Shown one piece after another: positions 11,427 to 23,600 of a stretch of DNA of 64,000 nucleotides; positions within the stretch are counted from its first letter, which is position 1, and each line of letters opens with the position of its first letter. The DNA comes from Agrocybe praecox (taxonomy: Eukaryota; Basidiomycota; Agaricomycetes; Agaricales; Agrocybaceae): NCBI GenBank assembly GCA_964017145.1, contig OZ024847.1, positions 372,001 through 436,000 of the forward strand, read 5' to 3'. The notes beneath the pieces were generated by a model, which did not search any database, was not told the DNA's origin, and worked only from the letters and a program-made list of their open reading frames with translations. The translations under genes and the position numbers were made by a program.

Positions 11427-14400
11427 ATGGCACCCGTTTCATTTGTTCTGTTCTCCCTTCTGCTTTCATTGGTTTCTGCTGACAATGATTGGTCTAAACC
11501 TTGTTTATCTGGTGTTTGCGAATACGGTAAGCAATGAAATCACATTGTCCCTAGATGATACTAACGTTCGTCCCCAGATCTGCCCTCATCGAGTGGAGGA
11601 GCATCCGGTACTTTAAAGATTGCGAGTATACGGATCATACTGAACCTTGACAAACATTTCTAACGCGCATATATTTGACTCTTCAGTGGGGTTCAGACAC
11701 GGCTATATCAGATATCACACCTGCTGCCGGCTGGGAGATTATAAACTGTTCTCCTGACGCCCTTCAGCAAGATGTCAGGATTGTCTGCAAAGATGATAGT
11801 TCGGCAAATTGCGCTCACCTGTATGACGGAACCAGTGATAGCAACAACGCTATTGGAAAGGTTGTCCGCCTGCCTGAAAATGTGAGATTTTTTACGAAGA
11901 GTCTTGGGCCATCAAGGCAGCTAATTAGCTATACAGTGCGGGAAAAGTGCATTCGCTGTGGTCACCAAGTCATATACCCCACAAGATCAATCTATACCCT
12001 CTAACATTTCAGCGTCTCTGACTCGGAGAGATGGAGCTAAGCCAACCGTTCGTGGTCTTAGTCTCGATACCAGCTTTGCATCCGCTCCAAAAACGTCAGT
12101 AATGCCTCATGTTTATACGGTGATAATACTCACATTTTGATATAGCTCCGCGGGACCTGTCAACTTCGCAATTCGTGCAGCCAATGTACCTGGCGCGAAC
12201 GGGGATCTCACTGTCAGCCCACAGCAACAAAGGAGGAGTAACAGTCGTATTTTCCAACGGGGGGTTGGATCCTTCGTTAAAGGCGCTGTCAACGGTGCGT
12301 GAACTGATCTACAAATTGCTTTATTCCCGCCTCATGTCATCGCCGCTCTCTAGACATAGCTTCGTTGAATGACTTTAACGTCGATAAGAGCACGACGCTT
12401 CAACCTCTCGATGTCGATAAATCTTTCAACCTTCTCGACCAAAGTCTTTCTTGCGGCCCTGTTGACGGCAAAGTCAAGATCGACGTTGACGCAAAAGCTC
12501 ATGCTGTTGCCTCTATTGGAGTTGCCGCCAGTGGTACCATCGTTCCTCCAAAAGTCTCCGACTTCTCTATAATTGCAGGTAACATCATCTTACATTTTAA
12601 TTAACGCAGCTGGTGTCTGATTGTTTCAACAGGCCTTACTGCTAGCATCGACGGAACGATTGACATGCAGGCCTCTGCTTCCGGTACTATAGACTCTGGC
12701 AAGATTAAGTTGTTCGAAGTTGGAATTCCAGGACTTGACTTCCCTGGGTGCGTTTATTCGTTCTAGCTTTGGGCATGGTTTTAACATCTATATTTATTAG
12801 AATCCTGACTATTGGCCCATCCTTCGTAATTAATGGACAAGCAACGGCTACTTTGGAGCTCGAAGCCGACATGACGATTGGCTTGAGCTACAGCATCGAT
12901 AATGCTCAACTCACCTTCCCGCCGAATAACCAAAAGTCCTCTGGGTCGTTCAATATCGGAGATACCCGTACGTTGCTATTTCGAACATGTCATCTGAGCA
13001 GACGTGCTCACATTTTCATATTATTGTCAGCTCTCAAACTCTCTGTCAGTCCGAGCGCGAAGGCAACAGGAACAGTTGTAGCACACCTCATCCCTACTCT
13101 CAACTTTGGTATTTCTGCGCTAGACGACACTGTCTCTGCCAATGTCTTCCTGGAGCTTGATGCTAGCGCATCCATGTCCTTGACTGCTCAAGCTCAGGGT
13201 AGTGCGAGTGCTACGGTTGATGGATCAGGTTCTCAGAGACGTGAGCTAGTTGCCCGAGAGCCCCATGGCCGACGTTACATGTGGAGCATGCCATCTTTGA
13301 GCACAAGGTCGCCACAAACTGACGATGAAGACGGCTCGGACGACAGCGATGATGGCTCGCTGGATGACGGCTTTCAGGATGACGGCTCTCAGGATGACGG
13401 CTCTCAGGATGACGATGCTCAGGATGACGATTCTCAGGACGATTCTCAGGACGATTCTTCAGACGATAGCGCAGACGACACATCTTCGGACGTGGATGAT
13501 AACGCTGACGATTCGTTGGACGATTCCGACAGCTCTTCGGGAGACGTGGAGGACGGTAGCGCTGACGGTGACGACTCCGGGGTGGATGCTTCTGCAAGTG
13601 CGGATGATAGTTCTGCAGATGTCAATTCTGTCGGAAACGGCGACGACAGTACCAACGATGAATCTGACGACGGTTCAAATTCAGTCGATAACAACGACGG
13701 TGCTAATACCGACGATGGCTCAAACGACGAATCTGACTCTACAGTTACTGCAGGAAGCGATGATACATCCTCAGACGATACGGATTCGGACGACGACGAC
13801 GGCAGTGTTACCCAGGACACCGACGGTAGTTCCGACACTGCTGACTCGTCATCATCCACCGACGACTCATCCACTGCATCAACATCCAGCGATGACTCCG
13901 CCGCATCCTCGTCAACCGACGATTCATCGGCCGCGTCGTCACAAGACTCGAATGCAGAGGTCGCTGCCTCTTCGGCGCGAGTGGCAAATACGAGCAGTGG
14001 ATCATTTGGGGGTTGCTTCGAAATAGACTCAGCGCTTGATGTGAATGCTGGTGCCGACGGAAGCTTTTTCGGACTCTTCGATAAGAACACCAAAGTCGAA
14101 TTATTTAGTAAGAAGTTCCAAGTACTGAAGGTACGTTGGAGCTGTCTATTATGTTGCGATGCTATGGCTGGTCGTACGTTGAAGGTGATCACTGATATCA
14201 CTGTTGCAGAAATGTTTCGGTTCGAATGCGGCGGCAAGACGCTCTCTGCTATCCGCGCCGCAACACTCACCTGGGTTATTACACCTGGGTCGTTTCTTCG
14301 CCAGGACGCTTCAAGCGCGCGGTGGTCTAGCGTGCCCGGCAACAGACACTACAAGCACGAGTCCTGAAAGCATTACTGACGAGACTGTGGCTGCCAATCA

Positions 14401-14474
14401 GTAAGTTTCATTTTCTTTATTCAATATTTTACATGTCCGTGACTTCGTTCTTCTACAGAATCACTGCAGAGTGA
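11427..14474 (+). CDS. secreted protein (DUF7223-like) with long Asp/Ser-rich insert, 11 exons
   Basis: Exons: 11427-11526, 11578-11621, 11687-11881, 11937-12094, 12146-12294, 12354-12578, 12633-12747, 12801-12967, 13031-14130, 14210-14400, 14459-14474. They sum to 2460 nt and 819 residues in one frame. The N-terminus is a signal peptide (MAPVSFVLFSLLLSLVSA). The body has the features I associate with fungal DUF7223 proteins: WGSDTAISDITPAAGW, a Cys-containing IVCKDD segment, GPVNFAIRAANVPG, and a beta-rich core around ILTIGPSFVINGQ. About 220 residues in exon 9 (near 13320-13980) are almost all Asp, Ser and small residues, with short DDGSQ/DDSQ repeats, giving a very acidic stretch. The C-terminal exon is basic and Ser-rich. 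Intron 2 appears to use a GC donor. Function unknown; cell-wall or extracellular location is inferred. Two decayed relatives lie at 25.6-26.8 and 29.8-30.4 kb. Confidence 0.75.
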
Positions 14475-14521
14475 TTAAAATTCGTGCCAATCCTGAATGT
14501 ATTTGTGTAATCTTCTGTACT

Positions 14522-17500
14522 TTACAAGCTATAATGATCTTCGGAATGATCCTCTCTTTCTACGTAGAGTAAGCTACTATCGGAGTCATCGAGTATGGTG
14601 TGTCCAGAGAATTCCGAATCTACGTCCTCAGGAAAATGGAGCATTGCGTGCTCAAATTCAATCTGGTGATCTGGAGGTGACGGAAGGGGTAAGATTTCTC
14701 GTGAAATAATTTGAAAGGCAGATGGATCTGTGCCCTCGATGGTCTTCAATATTCTTGTAAGATATGATCTTTGGGTGTCTATATGTGATAATAAATATCA
14801 AGCTTCAACAGAGTGTAAAACACACGCACTTGTTAAAGAGTGATCAAATTTTAAAGGCCAAAAATTCCGGTATAAGCTAGAATATAGAAGCCTAATAGTA
14901 TCATAGCTCATAATCTTATGACGAATATCACCTAGAATAGATGAGTTTTAGGTCAGAAGAAGAAAGAAAAAGAGAGCTTACTGTATCCCATAAGTAATTC
15001 AAAAGTCTGATGAATGTACGGATGCAGCTTGGATTGATGAAAGCATATTCCAGATATAATCATTTGAATGAAATTTGAGATATCCAGATTTTCCCGCAGA
15101 CCGTCTGTTAATCTTTTAAAGAAGATAAAAAATAGAATTAAATTCAAGAACTTACCATATGAAAACAGTATCTCTATTGCTGATAACGAAGCCATAGAGA
15201 CAGAGAAATCAGAAGAACTTTGCACCAAAGGGGCCAAGACTTGGTTAATAATATTTTCCTCCATAAAGACAGGTAAGAAATTCTCTATAATCTTTTTAAT
15301 TAAATGTGCATCAAAGAGAACAGTTAAATACACCCACCAAATTGAGAAATATAGAAAATAATCTGAAGAATTGTAACTTGTGCATCAGAATCACAAATTT
15401 TGAGCATAGTGATAAGTAGATCCATATTGGCCTTGTTGGATAAAGGATTTTCCAAGCCTATATAGAATAATATTAATCATAATTCCAGAAAACAAAAACT
15501 ATAGCAACATACCTGTCCTTGAAAATGTATGAATAAGATTTAAAGCAGATTGTTGAAATGTCACATCACTAGTGCAAGCAGCATGTAGCAGAGTTGTTAT
15601 GAAATAATCTTTTGGTATTAAAATGCTGACAGAATCTGAGAATAATGGGAAAAATATATATTAATTTTCCTTATATATATAGTGTTAAAGTAGTATTGCT
15701 CACCATTTTTGATTATCTGATTTAAAGTAATTTTGGTAGCATCCTGAATATCAAGAGTATTGGTCAAGCAAAAGATATCAATGATTGTAGATATAATTTG
15801 TGCAGAAAGACACTTTGTCAAAATCTTGTCTGTAATATGATTTTTTGTAATAAGCAAAATATAGAAAATACATATATTATACCACTCACCTTGACTGCTA
15901 AGTTTTATTTTACTGCATTCATATATCAGAGACAAAGCCAGTCTTTGGGAATGTTGGTTGGAGCTTTCTAAAAAATCAAACAACAGAGCTGAAATATAAT
16001 CTGGCAGTAAAAGAATTAGGGTATTGTCTAGAAAAAAAAAAATTGACCAAAGCATTAATAAGGTATATGCAATACAAAATTACCATATTTGATGCATTTG
16101 ATTAATAGCTTAAAAGCAAGCTCAGAGAGTACAGATTGTTTTTTTTGGATTAAAACAAGTGTAGTATTGATTGTTGTAGCAGTGGCAATGGCTGATTGCA
16201 TATGATCTAAAAAATGAATAGATTACTAACTGTATTGAGAACAATATATGAGAAGTACCATATTCAACCATTGATAGCAAAATGTTTAATGAAGCTTGTT
16301 GGATATGTGATTCCTCTGAAACTGAATGTTTATTCAACATAGTGATTATAGAAGATCCAGCAATAAATTGACGGAGATCAACTAGGAATTCATCAGAAAG
16401 ATAAATAAATAAGAATGAATATAACATACAATAATGTAAACAGTGCCTCAAAAGACCAATGGATGATACTTGTGAAAAGTATTTGTTGCTTGTCATTAAG
16501 AAAATGATAGTCTGAACCAAATCATTTGATATAGACAAAGATGCAGACTTGTGTTGTAATTGGCTGATAAAATTCAAAGAGCCTGGATCTGAACCTGTGT
16601 TAATTTTATTGTAAATTTCTATGTAAACACTTACTTTGATTAAGAACATTAATTAATATATCATAGACTGGATGTGGAATAGTGGAAACATTGGAGTCTG
16701 TATCCATTATAACATTGAGAAGATGTTGAAGCAATTCAGATGTTATTAGGTATTTGCATAATATTTCTGTTTATAAATTTAGTCAATAATAATATGTTTT
16801 TAAAATTTTAAATCTATTTACCATCACATGAAGTTGAATAAAGAACCATAAATAGCTTATTTTGAAGACCAGGCACTGAATTGTCAACTTGATTGAGCAG
16901 CACAGTCAATGTCCAGATAATGTTTGGAATTAGTGAATATTTTAAATTGTCTATAAATATAATATATCAATACACTCGTGATTATTTTAGAATAAAACAT
17001 ATCACTTACCATAAGCAAGACAATCTAAAATAATATCAAGCAAGGAATGCTGGATTTGAAAAGAATTTTGCTGCAAAGCACCCGCTATTGCAGAATCAAA
17101 GTCAACTTTATTTAGAAAAGACCGAACATTTGCTATATTTAAAAAACTTGTTAATCAAATTTCAGAGAATTTTAAAGGGAGATTACCATAATGTAGCATG
17201 CTTGATAGCACTTTAAGAGATGCTATAATCACTGTATCTTGATGTGATTCAAGCATGGTCAATAAAGCAGAGACATAGTCCAATTCCAAGAATTTGACAC
17301 GCAAAACCTCTGTTTGAAAATCAATAACCATAATCAAAGCCAAAGACTAGATATAAAACCATACCATTTTCAACATATAGAGATAGCACAGATACGGCTG
17401 CCTGCTGAATACCCAACTGGTCACTTTTGAGCATAGCTGCAAAGCATAATCGAAAGATTGAATCAATCCACGGCAACAACATTGTCGGTTCATATACAAC

Positions 17501-19635
17501 AGCTACGCAGTTGATTATCGATCAGTTAAATAACAAATATTTACCTTGGACGACGACTACTTACATTCTGCATTATCCATTGGTGGTCGATCTTGAAGAT
17601 CATGCTCTAAAAAGACAGAAAAAGTACGAAGAGCTTCAATCTGAAACTGATAATCTCTTCCGGGTATGTGATCCAATAGAAGCCCCAAAATATTCTGGTT
17701 GACCAAAGCGGCACGGCCAATCTCTACAAAATTCCGACAAAAATTCTTTGGTGAATAGGTAAAAGATCAAAGATAATACACACTGACCATGAGCGCCAAT
17801 CGCTGTCATAGAGGTTAAAACAGCCTTTTGGATCCTCTTTTGTGGGTGCTTTATCATACGAGAAAGCGTCGACAGAAGATCCGGGCCCAGAAGAATAGGG
17901 TGTAACGCCTCTGCACAGAAATGTATCAGATGCTATGATTTGTTAATACGGCCATAATTGCAGTCTTACTTATTTCCACGAGACCTGTTAGAGCAGTACC
18001 CTTATCCATGGCGGACAAAACCATGCAGGCGTCTACCAAGTAATGACGATGGAGGGCCTTTGTGCATTTTGCGATAACGTCCGGAAGACGGTCAGTAAAG
18101 TCCGCGGGTAGTATGAACCCAGAACGAGCGCGAACGTGAATATGGATACAAACAACCAGTTCAAGCACTTCAGGTTCATACGACTCCCATGACGACAAGA
18201 TACCACCGTCCTCGAGTAGAGGAACCAGCGAGTTCGCGGTCCAGTTTAACGAAGAACTAGTGGTTTGCACCAACGATAATAGGACAGTAAGATACGCCTT
18301 CGCAAGATCCTGACCGTTCGATTTGTTTTTGTGCTGTACAGAGAATATCTCAGAAAGGTTACGTGTGAGTGCTGGAATAGGGTCAGTGTTATAGAGCGCT
18401 TCCTGTAACTGAGGTGTCATCGGTAACCCAGCGAGAGCGCCCACCGGATCGTCGAGATTGTGCGTTCGGGCGAGGGAGAATAGGCTGACAAGAACATCCG
18501 TACGAAGCTCATCCGACGGTGGGTTGGAGACGAGCACAAGATGATAAAGAGCAAGGCAGGTTTGGAGTATACCGTTGGTCCATTTGCTCCGTATTCTTGT
18601 AATCGATAGCAATAGGCCTTCGAGTCTTGTGTACTCAGCCGACCGTAGCAAGCTGCGTGCTTTGAGGCGTCGCGTTTTAACGGAGAACAGAATGTGGCCC
18701 ATAACATCGCATATAATGATGCACGGGAGAAAAAAGCCGGGTATCTGCGTTGAAGACATACAAGGGTCAACAATCATTTCAAAGGGGTGAACATCGACCA
18801 GCTGAAAAATGACTCACAATCGGAAGGAGACCGGAAATTGGTGTGCGGAAAGGCGAGTTTGGGTTCAGAATAGGACGCATGCTACATCCGAGGTAAAGTA
18901 ACATTGTAAGACCGATGAGAGCAGTGACGACCAATGCAATTCTGGGATCATCCTGGAACAGAAGGATGACAAGGCCCCCGAAGAACAGATAGAATGCGAC
19001 ATGGAGAGTGATGGGCAGGGCTGCGATAACAGCACGTAGATGGAGTTGGTCATCACCAAAGAAACGTTGGTGACGATTGCACGCGTCCACGATGGGCAAG
19101 CCCGCTGATGCAGGGATGAATTGGGTGACCCAACCCTTGGCGAGAATAGTCCCAAAGGCACCGGCAAGACTGAAAGTCAGACTGACGAACCACAGCCCAT
19201 TGACCCATACAAGAGGCGACGGAGCAACAAAGGAAGAGGAATTTAGGGAGGAGGATTGAACGGGGCGAGGGTTTGAAGACAACTGTTCCGAAATTTGCTG
19301 GAGAAGTTGGTTTGTGATGACTTGGCTATCTTCCTGCAGGCTTTTCCGCGTTTCGATTAGAAACGCAGTGAGAATGGCAGAGAATAAGCCGGCCTATCCG
19401 ACGCAGACAATGAGGATCACACCACTTGCAAAGCGAATGTGGGACGTACAAAAATTAGGATGGTATCCAAATCACTGTTCCATATTCTCATCAATTCCTC
19501 ACCCTTCGATTTTGTGAGGTCAAGATACATCGTCCACACTTTAGCATCCTCTGCGAGGTAATCAGAGAATGGATTGAGAAGGTCAGAGTTTGGTTGAGGT
19601 GAATATTCCTTGGACCACGACGTCGATATTGACAT
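14522..19635 (-). CDS. DUF6535 membrane domain fused to armadillo/HEAT-like repeat array
   Basis: Starts at the ATG at 19633-19635 (MSISTSWSKE). The DUF6535 hallmark DAKVWTMYLDLTKSKGEELM..WNSDLDTILIF is split by an intron, then AGLFSAILTAFLIETRKSL. Hydrophobic segments follow: AGLFSAILTAFLI, LWFVSLTFSLAGAFGTILA, LPITLHVAFYLFFGGLVILLF and VVTALIGLTMLLYLGC, about four membrane passes in all. An intron near 18730-18820 joins LLPI to IPGFFLPCII. A helical cytosolic region follows (18750-17960), then 17 short exons (17910-14830), each encoding about 40 residues of paired amphipathic helices typical of ARM/HEAT units. The last exon (14522-14778) ends in an acidic tail. Total is roughly 1,300 residues. 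Inference: a membrane-anchored repeat scaffold of unknown partner. The array region is much more AT-rich than both ends of the gene. The exon chain was read by eye and single borders may be off. Confidence 0.75.
14830..17910 (-). repeat. array of 17 symmetric (phase 1-1) exons, one helical repeat each
   Basis: Reading down the minus strand from 17910, each exon is about 105-165 nt, starts after the first base of a codon and ends after the first base of the next split codon. Introns are about 40-65 bp. Several exons end at a split Gly codon after a Tyr, Asn or His. Helix-pair residues recur, for example LLSTLSRMIKHPQKRIQKAV, ALLTMLESHQDTVIIASLKV and [20 protein letters not shown]. Because every exon is symmetric, any one can be duplicated, lost or swapped without a frameshift. 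Confidence 0.7.
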
Positions 19636-20611
19636 TCGCGAAGACGGTCGATAGACTGAAAGGAGAGTTAGATACCACAAATAAAATAGAGAATTGTCAC
19701 GTATACATCTACTCTCTGCTCGTGATTCACCTCTCTCTACATCGTGCTGGAAAGGAAAGCGTCTGCCGAGTAGTGATAAGGTACTGGATACATGTCCCAT
19801 CCCGACGTAGTTCCTCAAAGCGCCCCACAGTAGTTTCGGTGAGCGCTCCATTAACGAAAAAATTGGATATACGTGTTGAAACAAAGCAGCTTCTGGGTAA
19901 GAAAGTAGGGGACCCGGGAGAGTTCTGGTTAGTCACTAGTTCGAAGCTGTGGGCCAGTGCCGTCAAATGAAATGCGGACACCGGGGACATATAGTGTTAA
20001 ATTTGGTACAAAGTACAGCCAAACGCGCACTGCTTTAGAATTAGTGGCATGTCAATTTTACAACGCGTGGTAAATATGCAACTAAATGAGACGCATTCTA
20101 TAAATTTCTGGGAACAGGGCAAGAAAGAGAAAAGTGACGTACATTCACAAGGCTGTCCTGACGAGTACAAGACCCAGGTATAGTTTTCCGAAGGTCGGAA
20201 CCGTGCAAGCGCCTACACAGGAGCATTCAGCTGGAGCCCTTACAAAGGTAAGCTTAACAAAGGCCATAGATTATAAATGACGATCATGATGATGATAAGT
20301 ACAGGTCAAAATCAAACAGCGCGACAGCGTCAAGGCAGCGTGCGACGTTACCTAGCGTTACCCCGCCGTCACGTATAGTCACACTGCCAGTGGTGCGGCA
20401 GTATACCTGAGTTAAACCTTAGTACTTGATTGGAAGAAGTTGGTCAAGCCAACATCAAACCATCATTCAAGTCTCAAGATGCCCATATTTAAGGTTCTAT
20501 AGATAACATTTAAACAATTACAGAGGAGAAAAGATGTATAATATCGAATGATACAGGACCTGGCAGAAAAAAAAAGGGAGAGATACAATAGTCCATTGAT
20601 CAACAATCCGC
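19636..20611. other. intergenic, no gene recognised
   Basis: Promoter side of the DUF6535 gene and 3' side of the oxysterol-binding gene, both minus strand. Open frames here are short and overlap the upstream leader. No RNA gene or repeat seen. Confidence 0.45.
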
Positions 20612-23600
20612 CTAATCTCGACCCTGATTCGCGAGGAGTTCCTTCAAGAAAGACGGCTCCTCGATAAATATATCGTCGACATCTTTCCAAGGTTTATTCC
20701 CGCCTTGCTTCCAAACCTTTTCTCGTTCTGCCCAATATTCCAGCCCGTGATTACTTGTGCGGAGAGGAGACCATACTCTCTCGCCAGTATCGCCATCAGT
20801 TTCAGCCATAAACCACCTTGGGCGATGTGACGGTAGTCTGCCATCTTCTCTAGCCTTACGAATCGAGCGCTGCTTTTCCTCCTGTGCAGTCTTCAAATCA
20901 TTCGCTTGTTCGTATTTTCCGATTTCGAAGGCACGTTGATCAGGGCGCAAGCGGCAATCTGTAGGACAGATGAAAGGCTTAAGAGTATCTTGAGGACAGT
21001 CGTTCAGAGTCATGGCAAAAGGAGTCAAGTTGAATGGCGATCCAGTAGGCTTCTCGGAATTGCGCCACAAGAGAATATACTCGGGAGTGACTGAGGGTGA
21101 GTTGGGACCCGGAACTGAGATGTCTGGATGAAGCTGTCCATGTCCGACACCGACTTGTTTCGCAACAAGCTGGGAGTTCCATCGGCCTGCTATTTCATAA
21201 GCTACACGTCCATTTGCAGCGATAACCTGGCCGGAAATTTCATAGGCATCTTTTCCTCTCCAGCCGCGAGGCTTAAAGGTGAGAGTGCATTGATCTCCTG
21301 TCCGATGATTCGTTATCTGAAAAAAAAAAAAAAAAGTCACAATTAATAACCTGGCTGTCATATTAAGAGTAATCATACGCACCACCATGTCTCCGTAATG
21401 GTCAATGGTCGGCGATCCAAGAATGAACCCAGAAACATTTGTTGTAACCTTCTTCCAACTGTAGTGTTCGACGACCTTTCCTTTCCTGGCTTCGCCCTGA
21501 GCTTTTGGATAGCCAGGGCCAAGTTCTTCAGGCAGGAGCAAGTTGGTGTGCGCAACACCTGTCGGCCGAATTTCGAAAGACTTGCCCATGAACTTGTTCT
21601 GAGCGTCAACCTGAATAGTTCATTTAGACATTTCGCATGATAAATAGAAATCAAAGAACTTAAAACCCACCTCGCCATAATAGTGCCACAATGGTGACTC
21701 CGCCCAACATGCAGAAATAGGAGGATGGTGGCTGACTTGCTCAGATACGTATCTGTATTGTCGGTCCAATCTCACATATTCGAAAGTTTCGCTCTATTTT
21801 CTTAGATTAGGGAACATAAATATGTCATGTCACCAAGAATAAACCCACCAGCATAGGATTAAAAGGTTTGGCGATTCGCCCAATCGTAGAGGAATAGTTA
21901 GACATAGCAAACGCAGCGACGAACGCAATTCTACGAAGAGGATCTCGTTCCTGAGAGGCGACATCCACTGTATAAAAAGAAAATTCAACATCGGGTTTTT
22001 ATTTTCCTAGGAGAGCATACTAACAGCATTCAGAGAACTCCATGTCTTCTGCCTATGAAAGAAATCACCGATAAGAGACACATTTCAATTTCAGAACTCT
22101 GATACGCACCATACGTTGTAGCATACTCGTAGGTTCGTTAAAGAAGACCGGGAAACTAATCTTCGTCAAATCCTTCCCGATACTATGCTTCAAGACACTC
22201 CATAAACTCGTGCTCGGTCTCTGATCGCTCCTCAGCGCAAGTTGAGCTCGTAGGTGAGCATATCCAGCATATGGTTGAACATCAACTGTCTTCGGAAGTG
22301 GGCCTTTCACAGTAGCCAAACTTAAGAGGTCGCCATACGATGCCTTATCTCCTTCGGTCGGCAAAAATGTGGCGCTGGTCGGACTGGCAATACTTTCGTG
22401 CACCACTAGGTTAGGAAGATTGTTGGATTCGATAGCGTCGAAAAACTCGTCCTCGTCATCAGTGTCGTGTTCGTATTCATCATTTACAGATAGTTGGCGT
22501 TGAAGTGGCTGACTACTCTCAGCTGAAACGAGAGCAGGTCGGTGGTCGACGAGAGTATCACGGGTTACAACTGTATTAAGGGTGTCGCTTCTCGAGGGAG
22601 GTCTCACGGGTGTTGGTGGAAAGAAACTGTCTTTTGCGTGAGCTGTCGGAGGAGTGATTGCAACACTTGGAATAGGCAGGGGCGGAGGAGGAGAATACTT
22701 CGGTGTAGTAAGAGCTGCAGTGGGAGGAGGAGGGCTAGTAGCATCAGGAGAAGCCGGCTCTTCTAACAGAGGTGGTATAAATCTCGAAGAAGACGTGGTC
22801 AGATCTAGTCCCAGAACCGAAGGGCGTCTCTTCTCCGTGCCACCTGTGACAGTACTTGTGGCACTAGGGCCAAACACTCGACTACCTCTTCGTCTACTTC
22901 TATTTCGTAACTCCTGTTCAAGAGTTTCTCCTTCTTTGACCACAACTGCCAAACTTTCTTCCCAAAAACGTTGTCTGGCGCGTTCCTTCTTCAGCTGGCG
23001 TGCCCACCACTCCTCTCGCCCCCTGGACATCTGTAGGTATTCATTAACCAACGTTTGGGTGGTATTCAGAGAATCCTTGAGGGAAGCATATCTCTCTACT
23101 ATGGATTTGGAAGAGTTTGGAGGCAGAACAAAGCCATTAGCCAGCTCTGTCGTTAGTTCCAGCTGCGCAGAGGCAGCATTTCCGTGCAATTCGATGTTTG
23201 GATGAGGAACCTTATGATCTGAATTTGACGAAGACGAATCTTCATCTTCGTCTCCTTCGTGTGTATGTCGCGACTCCGTCGAAGGACCTGCTTGCGCTTC
23301 CTGGGACACATTGGGACTTCCGTCCGCAAGCTCGTGCGAAAAATTGGCAGAAAGGTTATCTTGATCTCTGAGTTGACTTCCAGGTACACTTTTTCTCCAT
23401 AGTGTGCTCGATCGACTTTGCGAACTCATGGAAGGCGTTGATTTGACTCCACTCTGGTCGCTTTCCCCGCTCCTTCTGCGAATTGAGACATTTATCGACG
23501 ATGCATCGCTATCAGTCGCTCCTTCACGCTGCCTGTACCAGTCGAGGTTGTTCTTGATGGCTTCTGCCCACCGATGAGCTTCAACAGGATGATTGGCCTT

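Noticed and set aside
13211..14342. Long open frames on the minus strand and in another plus frame across the acidic region
   Set aside because: Shadows of the Asp/Ser repeats: GAC/TCN-rich codons leave other frames open. Their products are only low-complexity Arg/His or Ser runs.
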